NCBI GenBank assembly: GCA_031732755.1
Contig: JAVMKI010000070.1
Coordinates: 13,638 to 77,637, forward strand
Direction of reading: 5' to 3'
Length of the DNA stretch: 64,000 nucleotides
From: Contendibacter sp031732755
GTDB lineage: Bacteria; Pseudomonadota; Gammaproteobacteria; Competibacterales; Competibacteraceae
Position 1 is the stretch's first letter. The number at the start of each line of letters is the position of its first letter. The notes under the pieces were generated by a model. That model had not been told where the DNA came from, did not search any database, and worked only from the letters and a program-made list of their open reading frames with translations. Of this stretch, positions 14,893 through 23,796 are shown in pieces. The position numbers were made by a program, and so were the translations under genes.

Positions 14893-17800
14893 TCACTCCA
14901 GCTTGGGCGCCGCTGGTTTCAGCACCAACCCACCAAGCGGCGGCAGGTCGAGAACGATGGAGAAGGGGAAGCCATGGCTGGAATACTCTTCAGCGCTGGC
15001 CTTGCCCCCCGGCTGGGTGAGGCCGGAACCACCGTACCCCTGGGCATCGCTATTCAATAACTCCCGATAGTCCACCGGATACGGCACGCCGATTCGGTAA
15101 TGGGGACGCGGCGCATCGGAGAAGTTTAGTACCAGCACCAAGGCGTCGCGCGGGTCGCGGGCCTTGCGCACGAAAGCCAGCACACCGGTCTCGGCCGCGC
15201 CGGCGTCCAACCAATCGAAGCCGGCGCCGTGAAAATCCATCTGATGCAACGCCGGCTCCCGCGCGTACAGCTTGTTGAGGTCGCTGACGAAGCGCTGCAA
15301 ACCCTGGTGCCCCGGCTGACGCAGTTGCGCCCAGTCCAGATCGGAATCGTGGTTCCACTCGCCCGGCTGACCGAACTCACCCCCCATGAATAGCAGCTTC
15401 TTGCCGGGATGGCCGTACATGAACGCATACAGCAACCGCAGATTGGCGAGCTGCCGCTTTTCGTTTCCCGGCATCTTGCCGAGCAGCGATTTCTTCAGAT
15501 GCACCACTTCGTCGTGCGACAACGACAGGATAAAGTTTTCGTTGAAGGCGTAGACGATGCCGAAGGTCAGCTTGTCGTGGTGGTAGCGGCGATGCACCGG
15601 CTCTTTTTGCAGGTAGAACAACACATCGTGCATCCAGCCCATGTTCCACTTGAAACCGAATCCCAGCCCGCCCACATCGGTGGGACGCGAGACGTTCGGC
15701 CAGGCGGTGGATTCCTCGGCGATCATCATCACGCCGGGGAAGCGCGCATGGACCACGGCGTTGGTGTGGCGGAGAAATTCGATGGCTTCCAAATTCTCGT
15801 TACCGCCATACTTGTTGGGAATCCAATCCTTCTTGGAATAGTCTAGGTACAGCATCGAAGCCACCGCATCCACTCGCAACCCGTCGAAATGGAAAGTGTC
15901 CAGCCAGTACAGCGCGTTGGCGATCAGGAAATTCTCCACTTCGTGGCGGCCGTAGTTGAAGATCAACGTACCCCAGTCGGGGTGTTCGCCCTGGCGCGGA
16001 TCAGCATGTTCGTACACGCAGGTACCATCGAACCAGGCCATGGCGTGGGCGTCCTTGGGAAAGTGCGCCGGCACCCAGTCGAGAATGACGCCGATGCCGT
16101 TCTGGTGGCAACGGTCGATCAACTCCATCAGATCGTCGGGCCGACCATAGCGAGCGGTTGGGGCGTAGAAGTTGGAAATCTGATAGCCCCAGGACGGACC
16201 ATAGGGATGCTCGGCCAGCGGCAGAAATTCGATGTGGGTGAAGCCCATCTCCAGCACGTAGGGAACCAATTGGTCGGCCAGTTCCCGATAGGACAGGAAT
16301 TGACCATCCGGCCTGCGCCGCCAGGAACCGGCATGGACCTCGTAAATGGCCACCGGCTGTTGCCAGGTGTTGGCGCGCGTGCGCCGCCGCATCCATTCGC
16401 CATCGCGCCACTGATGCTTGCCGGCCCGGTCGTAGACCACGCTGGCGGTGCCGGGCGGCACCTCGGTGTGAAAGGCGAACGGATCGGTTTTCAAGAAAAC
16501 ATTGCCGTTGCGGGCCAGGATTTCGAACTTGTACAGCTCGCCCTCGCCCAGGCCGGGCACGAACAGTTCCCAAATCCCCGAGCCCGGCCGCAACCGCATC
16601 GGGTGGCGGCGGCCATCCCAGCGGTTGAAGGCGCCGACGACGCTGACCCGCTGGGCGTTCGGTGCCCATACCGCGAAATTGATGCCGGTCAAACCGGCCA
16701 CCTGACAGGGATGCGCTCCCAGCTTTTCGAAAATCTGGTAGTGGTTGCCCTCGGCGAACAGATGACAATCCTGATCACCCAAGATCGAGAAGGGAACCGC
16801 GTAGGGATCGGCGAAGACCTGGGGCTGACCCTGCTCGATTGCACCAAGCCGGTAGCGCAGCGCGTCCGGCCTGGCGGCGACCACCGCCTCGAACAGCCCT
16901 CCCTCGGACACCGGTTGCAGGGGATACAGCAGATCAGGCCGGTCCTCGCGCCGCAGGCACGGCGATTCCGCGCCGGGCAGCAGGGCGCGGACCACGGTCA
17001 TAGCGGCCTCGCCCGCCAGAGGGTGCGGTCCTAGCAAGGCGTGGGGGTCGGAATGCCGCCCCTGAATGAGAACGGCGCTTTCCGCCGCCGCCAAGGTCGG
17101 CGCGGCGGTAGCGTCGCGCAATAGGAACCGTAATCCCGGCGGTGTCTCCCGCCCTTCCAACCGGGCGGCATGCGTGCGGACATCGGTGCGCAGTGCATCC
17201 ACGTGGTAAATCTGCCGCCAGAACCGGGCGTTGGCTACCAGGAAGTTGCCCACCTCCGGGCGTTCCAGATCGAAGACCAGCCTCCCGGACGCGTCCGGCG
17301 CATCGCGGTCGTAGATGCGCGCGCCGTCGAACCAGCTCAGTTCCTGCCCCTCGCGGGGGATCAGCGGCGGAATCCAATCGAGAATGACCCCGATGTCGCG
17401 CTGGTGGCAAAGATCGACGAACGCCATCAGTTCCTCGGGCCGGCCATAACGCGGATTGGGCGCATAGTAACTCGCCACCGTCTCGCCCTCGGCCCAGAAC
17501 GCCAGCTCGACATGGGTTGCCTTCCGCTCCAGAAGATACGGCAGGACAACGTCGCGCAATTGACCATAGCTGGCGACGCGCTCGGGGCCACCGCTGGCGG
17601 TTTCGCCGAAAGTAACCCGGTGCGGGGCGACCGGCAGCTCCCAGGCGGTCGCCTCCATGGCGCGCGCCATCCAGGGACCATCGTTCCAGTCGTGGCGGCG
17701 CTGGAGGTCACAGGTGAACGCGGCGGTCTTGGGATAAACCTCGGTCTGGAAGGCCAACGGGTCAGTTTTGAGAAACACCGCGCCTTCCGCGTTGCGAATT

Positions 17801-18363
17801 TCGTATTTGTACAGTTCGCCCAAGCCGAGATCGGGGATAAACAATTCCCACACCCCGGATTCATGGCGCTCCATCGGGTGCCGGCGGCCATCCCATTGGT
17901 TGAAGGTTCCGACCACGCTGACCCGACTGGCGTGGGGCGCCCAGAGGGTGAAATTAATACCGACGACGCCCGCCTTCACCCGGGGATGCGCGCCCAGCTT
18001 GGTAAACAGTCGTTCCAGGATTCCTCGCCGCAGCGCCTGGCCATCGGCGGCGCTAAAGGACGGTTCGCGAATGGCGTAGGGGTCGTGGAAGGTGACGGAC
18101 TGGCCGCTGGCATCGACCGCGACGAGTTGATAGTCCAGTTCCGTGATTCCGGGAATCCGAATGGCGAACAGGCCGTCCGGGTGCAATCGCTGCAACTCGC
18201 GCTTGCCGGTGCCGTTGGTCGGCAACACGTAGGCGCGTTCGGCCTGCGGTAAAAAAGCGCGGATCGTCAACGCCCGCTCCGCCGCGCCGTAGTGAGGCCC
18301 CAGGATCGTGTAAGGCGCATCATGGCGCAATTCGATGATTTTCCGAATCTGTTCTTCCAGCAT
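14893..18363 (-). CDS. glgB: glycogen branching enzyme with a fused, degenerate N-terminal half-copy
   Basis: GlgB makes alpha-1,6 branches in glycogen. Enterobacterial GlgB has about 730 residues; this one has about 1,156. Numbered from a start at 18378, residues 438-1161 form a complete enzyme: N1 domain (HSDPHALLGPH), CBM48 (NFAVWAPNAQRVSVVGAFN), and a GH13 barrel with VILDWVPAHFP, DGLRVDAVASM (nucleophile Asp), MIAEES (acid/base Glu) and SLSHDEVV. Residues 8-405 repeat the same plan (APYTILGPH; NFTLWAPHASRVSVVGTFN; VILDWIPPLIP; VDALRTDVRTHAA). In that copy the barrel stops before the acid/base Glu region and the conserved His of VPAHF is lost, so it should be inactive. It may bind glucan or be structural. 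ATG at 18363 has GGGAAAGG just upstream and is preferred over the ATG at 18378. Confidence 0.93.
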   Translation of the reverse strand: MLEEQIRKIIELRHDAPYTILGPHYGAAERALTIRAFLPQAERAYVLPTNGTGKRELQRLHPDGLFAIRIPGITELDYQLVAVDASGQSVTFHDPYAIREPSFSAADGQALRRGILERLFTKLGAHPRVKAGVVGINFTLWAPHASRVSVVGTFNQWDGRRHPMERHESGVWELFIPDLGLGELYKYEIRNAEGAVFLKTDPLAFQTEVYPKTAAFTCDLQRRHDWNDGPWMARAMEATAWELPVAPHRVTFGETASGGPERVASYGQLRDVVLPYLLERKATHVELAFWAEGETVASYYAPNPRYGRPEELMAFVDLCHQRDIGVILDWIPPLIPREGQELSWFDGARIYDRDAPDASGRLVFDLERPEVGNFLVANARFWRQIYHVDALRTDVRTHAARLEGRETPPGLRFLLRDATAAPTLAAAESAVLIQGRHSDPHALLGPHPLAGEAAMTVVRALLPGAESPCLRREDRPDLLYPLQPVSEGGLFEAVVAARPDALRYRLGAIEQGQPQVFADPYAVPFSILGDQDCHLFAEGNHYQIFEKLGAHPCQVAGLTGINFAVWAPNAQRVSVVGAFNRWDGRRHPMRLRPGSGIWELFVPGLGEGELYKFEILARNGNVFLKTDPFAFHTEVPPGTASVVYDRAGKHQWRDGEWMRRRTRANTWQQPVAIYEVHAGSWRRRPDGQFLSYRELADQLVPYVLEMGFTHIEFLPLAEHPYGPSWGYQISNFYAPTARYGRPDDLMELIDRCHQNGIGVILDWVPAHFPKDAHAMAWFDGTCVYEHADPRQGEHPDWGTLIFNYGRHEVENFLIANALYWLDTFHFDGLRVDAVASMLYLDYSKKDWIPNKYGGNENLEAIEFLRHTNAVVHARFPGVMMIAEESTAWPNVSRPTDVGGLGFGFKWNMGWMHDVLFYLQKEPVHRRYHHDKLTFGIVYAFNENFILSLSHDEVVHLKKSLLGKMPGNEKRQLANLRLLYAFMYGHPGKKLLFMGGEFGQPGEWNHDSDLDWAQLRQPGHQGLQRFVSDLNKLYAREPALHQMDFHGAGFDWLDAGAAETGVLAFVRKARDPRDALVLVLNFSDAPRPHYRIGVPYPVDYRELLNSDAQGYGGSGLTQPGGKASAEEYSSHGFPFSIVLDLPPLGGLVLKPAAPKLE

Positions 18364-18502
18364 CGCCTTTCCCTTCATTGGTTGTGCCGCTGCCGGGATA
18401 ACATAACAAATTTGCGGGTTTATTTAGAACAGATTAACGCGAGACTGGCAAGGCAGGGGGAAAAGAGGGTGAGGCGCCGTGCGGGGTCGTGTGTAAACGA
18501 TT

Positions 18503-18533
18503 CGGGAGCGACGCCTGGTGGACTTCGCTCCCG
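18503..18533. repeat. 9-base inverted repeat after the Spy-like gene
   Basis: CGGGAGCGA (18503-18511) and TCGCTCCCG (18525-18533) form a stable stem with a 13-base loop, 28 bases beyond the stop of the minus-strand Spy/CpxP-like gene. There is no T-run after it on either strand, so it may stabilise the 3' end or be a weak terminator. Confidence 0.5.
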
Positions 18534-18560
18534 ATCCCGCAACCGTCACGGATTACTCAA

Positions 18561-19127
18561 TCATTGCGCTGGTGGGGCCGATGGAGGCGGTGGAACATCC
18601 GCATCGCGCTGCATCCGGCGCATGGGGCGGTCGGTAAAGAACTTGTCCATGACCTGCTTCTGCTCGGGGTCGAGCGCGGCGTACAGATTGCCCACGGCCT
18701 TGACCATGGTCTTCAGGCTGGCCAGCCGTTGCTCCATGGCCTGCACCCGCTCTTCGAAATGGGCCATGACGGTCGTCTCCCGATCCCGCATCTCTTGTCG
18801 GATCTTCAGCATCTCGGCATGATGAGCGTCCTGGGCGGCGAGGAAGGCTTTCCAGGCATTCTGCTGGTCCGGTTTGAGCTTGAGCCGCGCCTCCAACAAC
18901 TCCATGCGCTCGGCGTGGAATTGCTGCATCATCGCCATCCGCTGGCCAGGTTCACCACCCATGGGACCACGCCCCATCCCCGGACCACCGCCGTCCCGCA
19001 TGGGGCAATCCTCCGGGTCACCGCCCATCGGACCATGGCCGCCCCATTGACCGGCGAACGCCAGGGTGGTCAGCCCCAGACCCGCGACCATGGCGGTGGC
19101 CAGTAGCTTGTTACGTAACATTTTCAT
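18561..19127 (-). CDS. Spy/CpxP-family (LTxxQ) periplasmic protein
   Basis: The 188-residue protein has a signal peptide (MKMLRNKLLATAMVAGLGLTTLAFA, positions 1-25), a Gly/Met-rich segment (residues 30-68, with MGGDPEDCPMRDGGG and repeated GRGPMGG-type motifs), and a helical core with the two LTxxQ-type motifs LKPDQQNAWKAF and LDPEQKQVMDKFF. It ends in a Pro-rich tail. Spy and CpxP are periplasmic chaperones or stress sensors. The Met-rich N-terminus could bind copper, but this is speculation. It is transcribed away from glmS as a single gene. Confidence 0.85.
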   Translation of the reverse strand: MKMLRNKLLATAMVAGLGLTTLAFAGQWGGHGPMGGDPEDCPMRDGGGPGMGRGPMGGEPGQRMAMMQQFHAERMELLEARLKLKPDQQNAWKAFLAAQDAHHAEMLKIRQEMRDRETTVMAHFEERVQAMEQRLASLKTMVKAVGNLYAALDPEQKQVMDKFFTDRPMRRMQRDADVPPPPSAPPAQ

Positions 19128-19321
19128 CTTTAGGATTCCTCATGTTGGTCGTTTCGAGGCTTATTGGACACCGCGCGTGTAACCGGGGTTTTGCCGGGAG
19201 CCGCGTTTTGTAACGATTTGTAAATCAATGCTTCGGCCATCGTCGTTCAGTCTCTTCCCATCGGCTGGGAGGTGGGGAGACTGTGATGATTACATCAAAC
19301 CTGTTCTCTGTGGATATCGTC

Positions 19322-21157
19322 ATGTGTGGAATCGTGGGCGCCATCGCCGAACGCAACGTCACTCCCATTTTGCTCGAAGGTTTAAGGCGGCTGGAATACC
19401 GCGGCTACGATTCCGCGGGCATCGTCACCCTGGACCACCGCGATGGACAACTGCACCGGGTACGCACGGTCGGCAAGGTTCAAGCACTGGCGGAACGCCT
19501 GCGACAGGAACCAGTGCGTGGCCCTCTCGGCATTGCCCATACACGCTGGGCTACCCACGGCGAGCCCTGCGAGCGTAACGCGCACCCGCATGTCAGCGGC
19601 GACTCGGTGGCGGTGGTGCATAACGGCATCATCGAAAACTACCAGGAACTCAAGGCCGAATTGATCGCCGCTGGCTATCGCTTCGAGTCCGATACCGACA
19701 CCGAAGTGATCGCCCACCTGATCGACCAGCAAATGCGGGTGACCCATGACCTGCTGGCGGCGGTGCGGCAGACCGTGGCGCGGCTGATTGGGGCCTACAG
19801 TCTTGGCGTGATTTGCCGCGAAGACCCGGAGCGCCTGATCGCGGCGCGGGCCGGCAGTCCGCTGGTGCTGGGCATCGGCATTGGCGAGCACTTCATCGCG
19901 TCGGACGTGTTCGCGCTGGCGCCGGTAACCCAGACCTTCGTGTTCCTGGAGGAAGGAGATATCGCTGAGATTCAGCGCGAAGGCTTCACGATTTACGACC
20001 AGAGCGGTCAGGTGGTGGAACGACCGCTGACTTACGCGGGGCAAACCAGCACGGTGGCGGGCAAGAGCGGCTACCGCCATTTCATGCTCAAGGAAATCTT
20101 CGAGCAGCCGGCGGTAGTGGCCGAGACCTTGGAAGGACGCCTCCATCAGGGTCGCCTGCTGGAAGACAGCTTCGGGCCGGAAGCCAACGCGGTGTTCGAC
20201 CAAGTCCAAGGCGTGCACATCGTCGCTTGTGGCACCAGCTATCACGCTGGCCTGGTGGCGCGCTACTGGCTGGAAAATCTGGGCGTGCCCTGCACGGTTG
20301 AAGTCGCCAGCGAATACCGTTACCGCCGTGGCGTCACGCCGCCGGAAACACTGTTCGTCAGCATCTCCCAGTCTGGCGAGACCGCCGATACGCTGGCGGC
20401 GCTGCGCGCCGCGAAAGAGCGCGATTATTTGTCCACCCTCGCCATCTGCAATGTCGCCGAAAGCTCGCTGGTGCGCGAATCGGCCCTGACCCTGCTCACC
20501 CGCGCGGGCCGGGAAATCGGCGTGGCCTCCACCAAGGCGTTCACGACGCAACTGGTGGCGCTGCGGCTACTAGCGCTGGCGTTGGGCCGGCGGCATGGCC
20601 TGAGCGCGAGCGACGAAGCGACGCTGGCGCGAGATTTGGAACGGTTGCCCAAGGCGCTGGAAGAAGCCTTGTTGTTGGATGGCGCCATCGAACGGCTAGC
20701 CGAGCATTTCGCGGAGAAGAACCACGCTTTATTCCTGGGGCGCGGACCACAATATCCAATTGCGATGGAAGGCGCCCTCAAGCTGAAGGAGATTTCCTAC
20801 ATCCACGCCGAGGCCTATCCCGCCGGCGAACTCAAGCATGGCCCGCTGGCGCTGGTGGATGGCGACATGCCGGTGGTCTGCATCCTGCCCAAGGATGGCC
20901 TGTTGGAGAAAGTGCGGTCCAATCTCCAGGAAGTACGGGCGCGTGGCGGCGTGCTGTTCCTGTTTGCCGACCGTGAGGTGGACGCCCATCTGAGCGGGGT
21001 CGATACCCATGTGCTGGCGCTGGGCGCGGTGCCCGAATCCATTGCGCCCATCGTGTTCACCGTGCCGCTGCAACTGCTGGCCTATCATGTCGCGATTCTC
21101 AAGGGCACCGACGTGGATCAGCCGCGCAATCTGGCCAAGTCGGTGACAGTGGAGTAA
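19322..21157 (+). CDS. glmS: glutamine-fructose-6-phosphate aminotransferase (isomerizing)
   Basis: The 611-residue enzyme starts at MCGIVGAIAERN; the Cys becomes the N-terminal nucleophile after Met removal, which fixes the start at 19322 rather than the in-frame ATG at 19283. The glutaminase half shows RRLEYRGYDSAGI, HTRWATHG and HNGIIENYQELK. The isomerase half has two SIS domains (ACGTSYHAGLVARYW, SISQSGETADTLAAL, EISYIHAEAYPAGELKHGP) and the conserved end PRNLAKSVTVE. It makes glucosamine-6-phosphate, the entry to peptidoglycan and LPS amino sugars. The rml genes follow after 46 bases. Confidence 0.97.
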   Translation: MCGIVGAIAERNVTPILLEGLRRLEYRGYDSAGIVTLDHRDGQLHRVRTVGKVQALAERLRQEPVRGPLGIAHTRWATHGEPCERNAHPHVSGDSVAVVHNGIIENYQELKAELIAAGYRFESDTDTEVIAHLIDQQMRVTHDLLAAVRQTVARLIGAYSLGVICREDPERLIAARAGSPLVLGIGIGEHFIASDVFALAPVTQTFVFLEEGDIAEIQREGFTIYDQSGQVVERPLTYAGQTSTVAGKSGYRHFMLKEIFEQPAVVAETLEGRLHQGRLLEDSFGPEANAVFDQVQGVHIVACGTSYHAGLVARYWLENLGVPCTVEVASEYRYRRGVTPPETLFVSISQSGETADTLAALRAAKERDYLSTLAICNVAESSLVRESALTLLTRAGREIGVASTKAFTTQLVALRLLALALGRRHGLSASDEATLARDLERLPKALEEALLLDGAIERLAEHFAEKNHALFLGRGPQYPIAMEGALKLKEISYIHAEAYPAGELKHGPLALVDGDMPVVCILPKDGLLEKVRSNLQEVRARGGVLFLFADREVDAHLSGVDTHVLALGAVPESIAPIVFTVPLQLLAYHVAILKGTDVDQPRNLAKSVTVE

Positions 21158-21203
21158 GGTATTCCACCGTTTTCCATCTCTTCCACCACGGTTCAGGAAA
21201 CGA

Positions 21204-22088
21204 ATGGCCTACAAGGGTATCATTCTCGCCGGTGGTTCCGGCACCCGGCTGCACCCGCTGACGCTGACGGTGAGCAAGCAGCTCATGCCGGTCTACGACA
21301 AGCCGATGATCTACTACCCGATTGCTACCCTGCTGCTGGCGGCGATCCAGGACATCCTCATCATCACCACCCCGCGCGACCAGGAGGCATACCAAACCCT
21401 ACTGGGCGATGGAGCGCAGTGGGGTGTGAACTTTCAGTACGCCGCTCAGCCCAGTCCCGACGGGCTGGCGCAAGCCTTCCTGATTGGCGAGGCGTTCCTT
21501 GGTGGCGATCCGGCCTGTCTGATCCTTGGTGACAACATCTATTATGGCCAGGGGCTGTCGGCGGTATTACGTCGGGCCACCGCCCGCGAGCGCGGCGCGA
21601 CGGTGTTCGGCTACTACGTGCGCGATCCGGAGCGTTACGGCGTGGTCAGCTTCGATGCCACCGGCCGGGCGATGGATATCGAGGAAAAGCCGAAGGCGCC
21701 CAAATCCAACTACGCGGTGACGGGCCTGTATTTTTACGACAATGACGTGGTGAACGTCGCCAAGAACATCCGCCCCTCGCCGCGCGGCGAACTGGAAATC
21801 ACCGATGTCAACAAGGTTTATCTGGAGCGCGGCCAGCTTAACGTCGAACTGATGGGGCGCGGCTACGCCTGGCTGGATACCGGCACCCACGAGTCGCTGT
21901 TGGCGGCGGCCCATTTCGTGCAGGTCGTGGAGCAACGGCAAGGCCTGAAAGTCGCCTGCCCCGAGGAAGTTGCCTGGCGAATGGGATTGATCGACGATGC
22001 ACAATTGATACGCCTGGCCGGACCGCTGGCCAAGAGCGGCTACGGTCAATACCTGTTGGAATTGCTGGATCGGAGAATCGCACCGTGA
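21204..22088 (+). CDS. rmlA: glucose-1-phosphate thymidylyltransferase
   Basis: The 294-residue enzyme has the nucleotide-binding motif GGSGTRLHPLTLTVSKQLMP, VYDKPMIYYP, ILGDNIYYG and the product-site segment IEEKPKAPKSNYAVTGLYFYD (positions 158-178). It makes dTDP-glucose from glucose-1-phosphate and dTTP, the first step to dTDP-L-rhamnose. A Shine-Dalgarno-like AGGAAA lies just before the ATG. It overlaps rmlC by four bases (ATGA-type coupling via GTG). Confidence 0.96.
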   Translation: MAYKGIILAGGSGTRLHPLTLTVSKQLMPVYDKPMIYYPIATLLLAAIQDILIITTPRDQEAYQTLLGDGAQWGVNFQYAAQPSPDGLAQAFLIGEAFLGGDPACLILGDNIYYGQGLSAVLRRATARERGATVFGYYVRDPERYGVVSFDATGRAMDIEEKPKAPKSNYAVTGLYFYDNDVVNVAKNIRPSPRGELEITDVNKVYLERGQLNVELMGRGYAWLDTGTHESLLAAAHFVQVVEQRQGLKVACPEEVAWRMGLIDDAQLIRLAGPLAKSGYGQYLLELLDRRIAP

Positions 22089-22678
22089 AGGTCCTCGAAA
22101 CCGGCCTGCCCGGCGTTTTGTTGCTGGAACCGAAAGTATTCGGCGATCCGCGCGGCTTCTTCATGGAGATCTGGCAGGCGGCGCGCTATCACGAAGCCGG
22201 CATGCCAGAACGCTTCGTCCAAGACAATCGTTCCCGTTCACGCCGGGGGGTGTTGCGCGGCCTGCACTATCAATTGACGCAACCGCAGGGCAAACTGGTC
22301 TGGGTCACGCGCGGTGCGGTGTTCGATGTGGCGGTCGACATTCGGCAAGGGTCACCGAATTTCGGGCGCTGGTACGGTTGCCTGCTGGACGACGTCAATC
22401 ACCGACAACTGTATATTCCGCCGGGCTTCGCGCACGGATTCTGCGTGGTGTCGGACGAAGCGGACTTTTTCTACAAATGCACCGACTACTACCATCCCTC
22501 ATCGGAGCGGGGTATCGCCTGGGATGACCCGGAGATCGCCATCGACTGGCCGTTGCGCGAGGTTTCGTTGTCGGCCAAGGATCGGCAAAATCCCCGCCTG
22601 AGCGCGCAGCCTCCCGAAAACCTGCCAGTCTACGAGGAGCGCCCTTTAGACCCCAGCCCTCTCCCCCTCCAGGAATGA
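22085..22678 (+). CDS. rmlC: dTDP-4-dehydrorhamnose 3,5-epimerase
   Basis: The 197-residue cupin enzyme has PKVFGDPRGFFMEIW, the catalytic-base motif RGVLRGLHYQ (His), DVAVDIRQGSPNFGRW and YIPPGFAHGFCV. It performs the third step of dTDP-rhamnose synthesis. The start (GTG at 22085) overlaps the rmlA stop. The extreme C-terminus (DPSPLPLQE) is encoded by a C-rich stretch (22651-22671) that resembles a dispersed repeat found at several other points here, suggesting the natural end was replaced. Confidence 0.95.
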   Translation: MKVLETGLPGVLLLEPKVFGDPRGFFMEIWQAARYHEAGMPERFVQDNRSRSRRGVLRGLHYQLTQPQGKLVWVTRGAVFDVAVDIRQGSPNFGRWYGCLLDDVNHRQLYIPPGFAHGFCVVSDEADFFYKCTDYYHPSSERGIAWDDPEIAIDWPLREVSLSAKDRQNPRLSAQPPENLPVYEERPLDPSPLPLQE

Positions 22679-22704
22679 CGGAGGAATTTAAGAAGGACTG
22701 CGTC

Positions 22705-23580
22705 ATGCGGATTCTTGTGATCGGAGCCAGGGGCCAAGTCGGCTGGGAGCTGACCCAGCGCGCGCCTCTGCTTGGCCATGAAGTGCTAGCGTGGGATGTG
22801 GCTGAACTGGACATCACCGATGCCGCCGCCGTGGATCGGGCGCTGGCCGTCAGTGGCGCAGAGGTCGTCATCAACGCCGCCGCCTACACCGCCGTGGACA
22901 AAGCGGAGCAGGAGCCGACGCTCGCGTTCGCCGTCAATCGCGACGGTCCCGCGCATTTGGCCGCCGCCTGCGCCCGGTTGCAAATCCCGTTGCTGCATAT
23001 TTCCACTGATTACGTGTACGACGGCACCAAGGTTGAACCTTATGTCGAGGACGATCCGACCAGGCCGCTGGGCGTGTACGGCGCGAGCAAGCTGGCGGGC
23101 GACGAAGCGGTGCATCAACTGTTGCCCCGCCACCTGATCCTGCGGGTGAGTTGGGTGTTCGGTGTTCACGGCCACAACTTTGCCAAGACCATTCTGCGGT
23201 TGGCTCGGGAACGCGAGGAATTACGGGTGGTGGCTGATCAATATGGCTGCCCCACCTTTGCCGGTGACATCGCCGATACCCTACTGGAACTGGCGGGGCG
23301 CATCGCCGAAATCGACACCCGCAATGCCTGGGGCGTCTATCACTATTGCGGCCAGCCGGCCACCACTTGGCACGGCTTTGCCAGCGCCATCGTCGAAATG
23401 GCCCGCGCCCGCGAGTCACTGCCCGTCCGCGCCGTTACCGCGATTACCACCGCCGAGTACCCATTGCCCGCTGCCCGACCCATCAACTCGGTATTGGACT
23501 GTATCCGGCTACAAAAAAGTTTTGACATTATCTCTCGCCCTTGGCGCCAGGGGTTGGTTGCGCTCTTGGATACGTTTTGA
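22705..23580 (+). CDS. rmlD: dTDP-4-dehydrorhamnose reductase
   Basis: The 291-residue SDR enzyme has the N-terminal Rossmann motif GARGQVGWEL, NAAAYTAVDKAE, ISTDYVYDG and the catalytic pair YGASK. It completes dTDP-L-rhamnose synthesis with NAD(P)H. I start at the ATG at 22705, where AGAAGGA precedes; an ATG at 22675 overlapping the rmlC stop would add ten residues. The usual second-step enzyme RmlB is not encoded in the window, so it must be elsewhere if the pathway is complete. Confidence 0.95.
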   Translation: MRILVIGARGQVGWELTQRAPLLGHEVLAWDVAELDITDAAAVDRALAVSGAEVVINAAAYTAVDKAEQEPTLAFAVNRDGPAHLAAACARLQIPLLHISTDYVYDGTKVEPYVEDDPTRPLGVYGASKLAGDEAVHQLLPRHLILRVSWVFGVHGHNFAKTILRLAREREELRVVADQYGCPTFAGDIADTLLELAGRIAEIDTRNAWGVYHYCGQPATTWHGFASAIVEMARARESLPVRAVTAITTAEYPLPAARPINSVLDCIRLQKSFDIISRPWRQGLVALLDTF

Positions 23581-23796
23581 CAGATAAAATGATGGGTTTT
23601 TCAGCCTGTTCCGCAGAAATTAGACGAGGACGGGGTATTCTTGAAACCCACCGATTTTGTCACAGTGCAATTCATTGATTTGATCGATTCAATAAGTTGG
23701 TGTCAATTATTGGTTTATGCGAACTAACCGTCAGCCCTTACAATCACTGCCGGACGAGCCAAATTTTATGGTTCGGCAATCAGTTTTAAGGATGCG

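Noticed and set aside
15889..17034. Long plus-strand open frame (381 codons) antisense to glgB
   Set aside because: It mirrors the high-GC codon pattern of glgB on the other strand, has no recognisable protein motif and no ribosome binding site.
19283..19321. Upstream ATG as start for glmS
   Set aside because: The catalytic Cys must follow the initiator Met directly, which places the start at 19322.
23581..23796. AT-rich gap before the acyltransferase examined for an insertion-sequence end or attachment site
   Set aside because: No inverted terminal repeats, target duplication or tRNA fragment could be seen.
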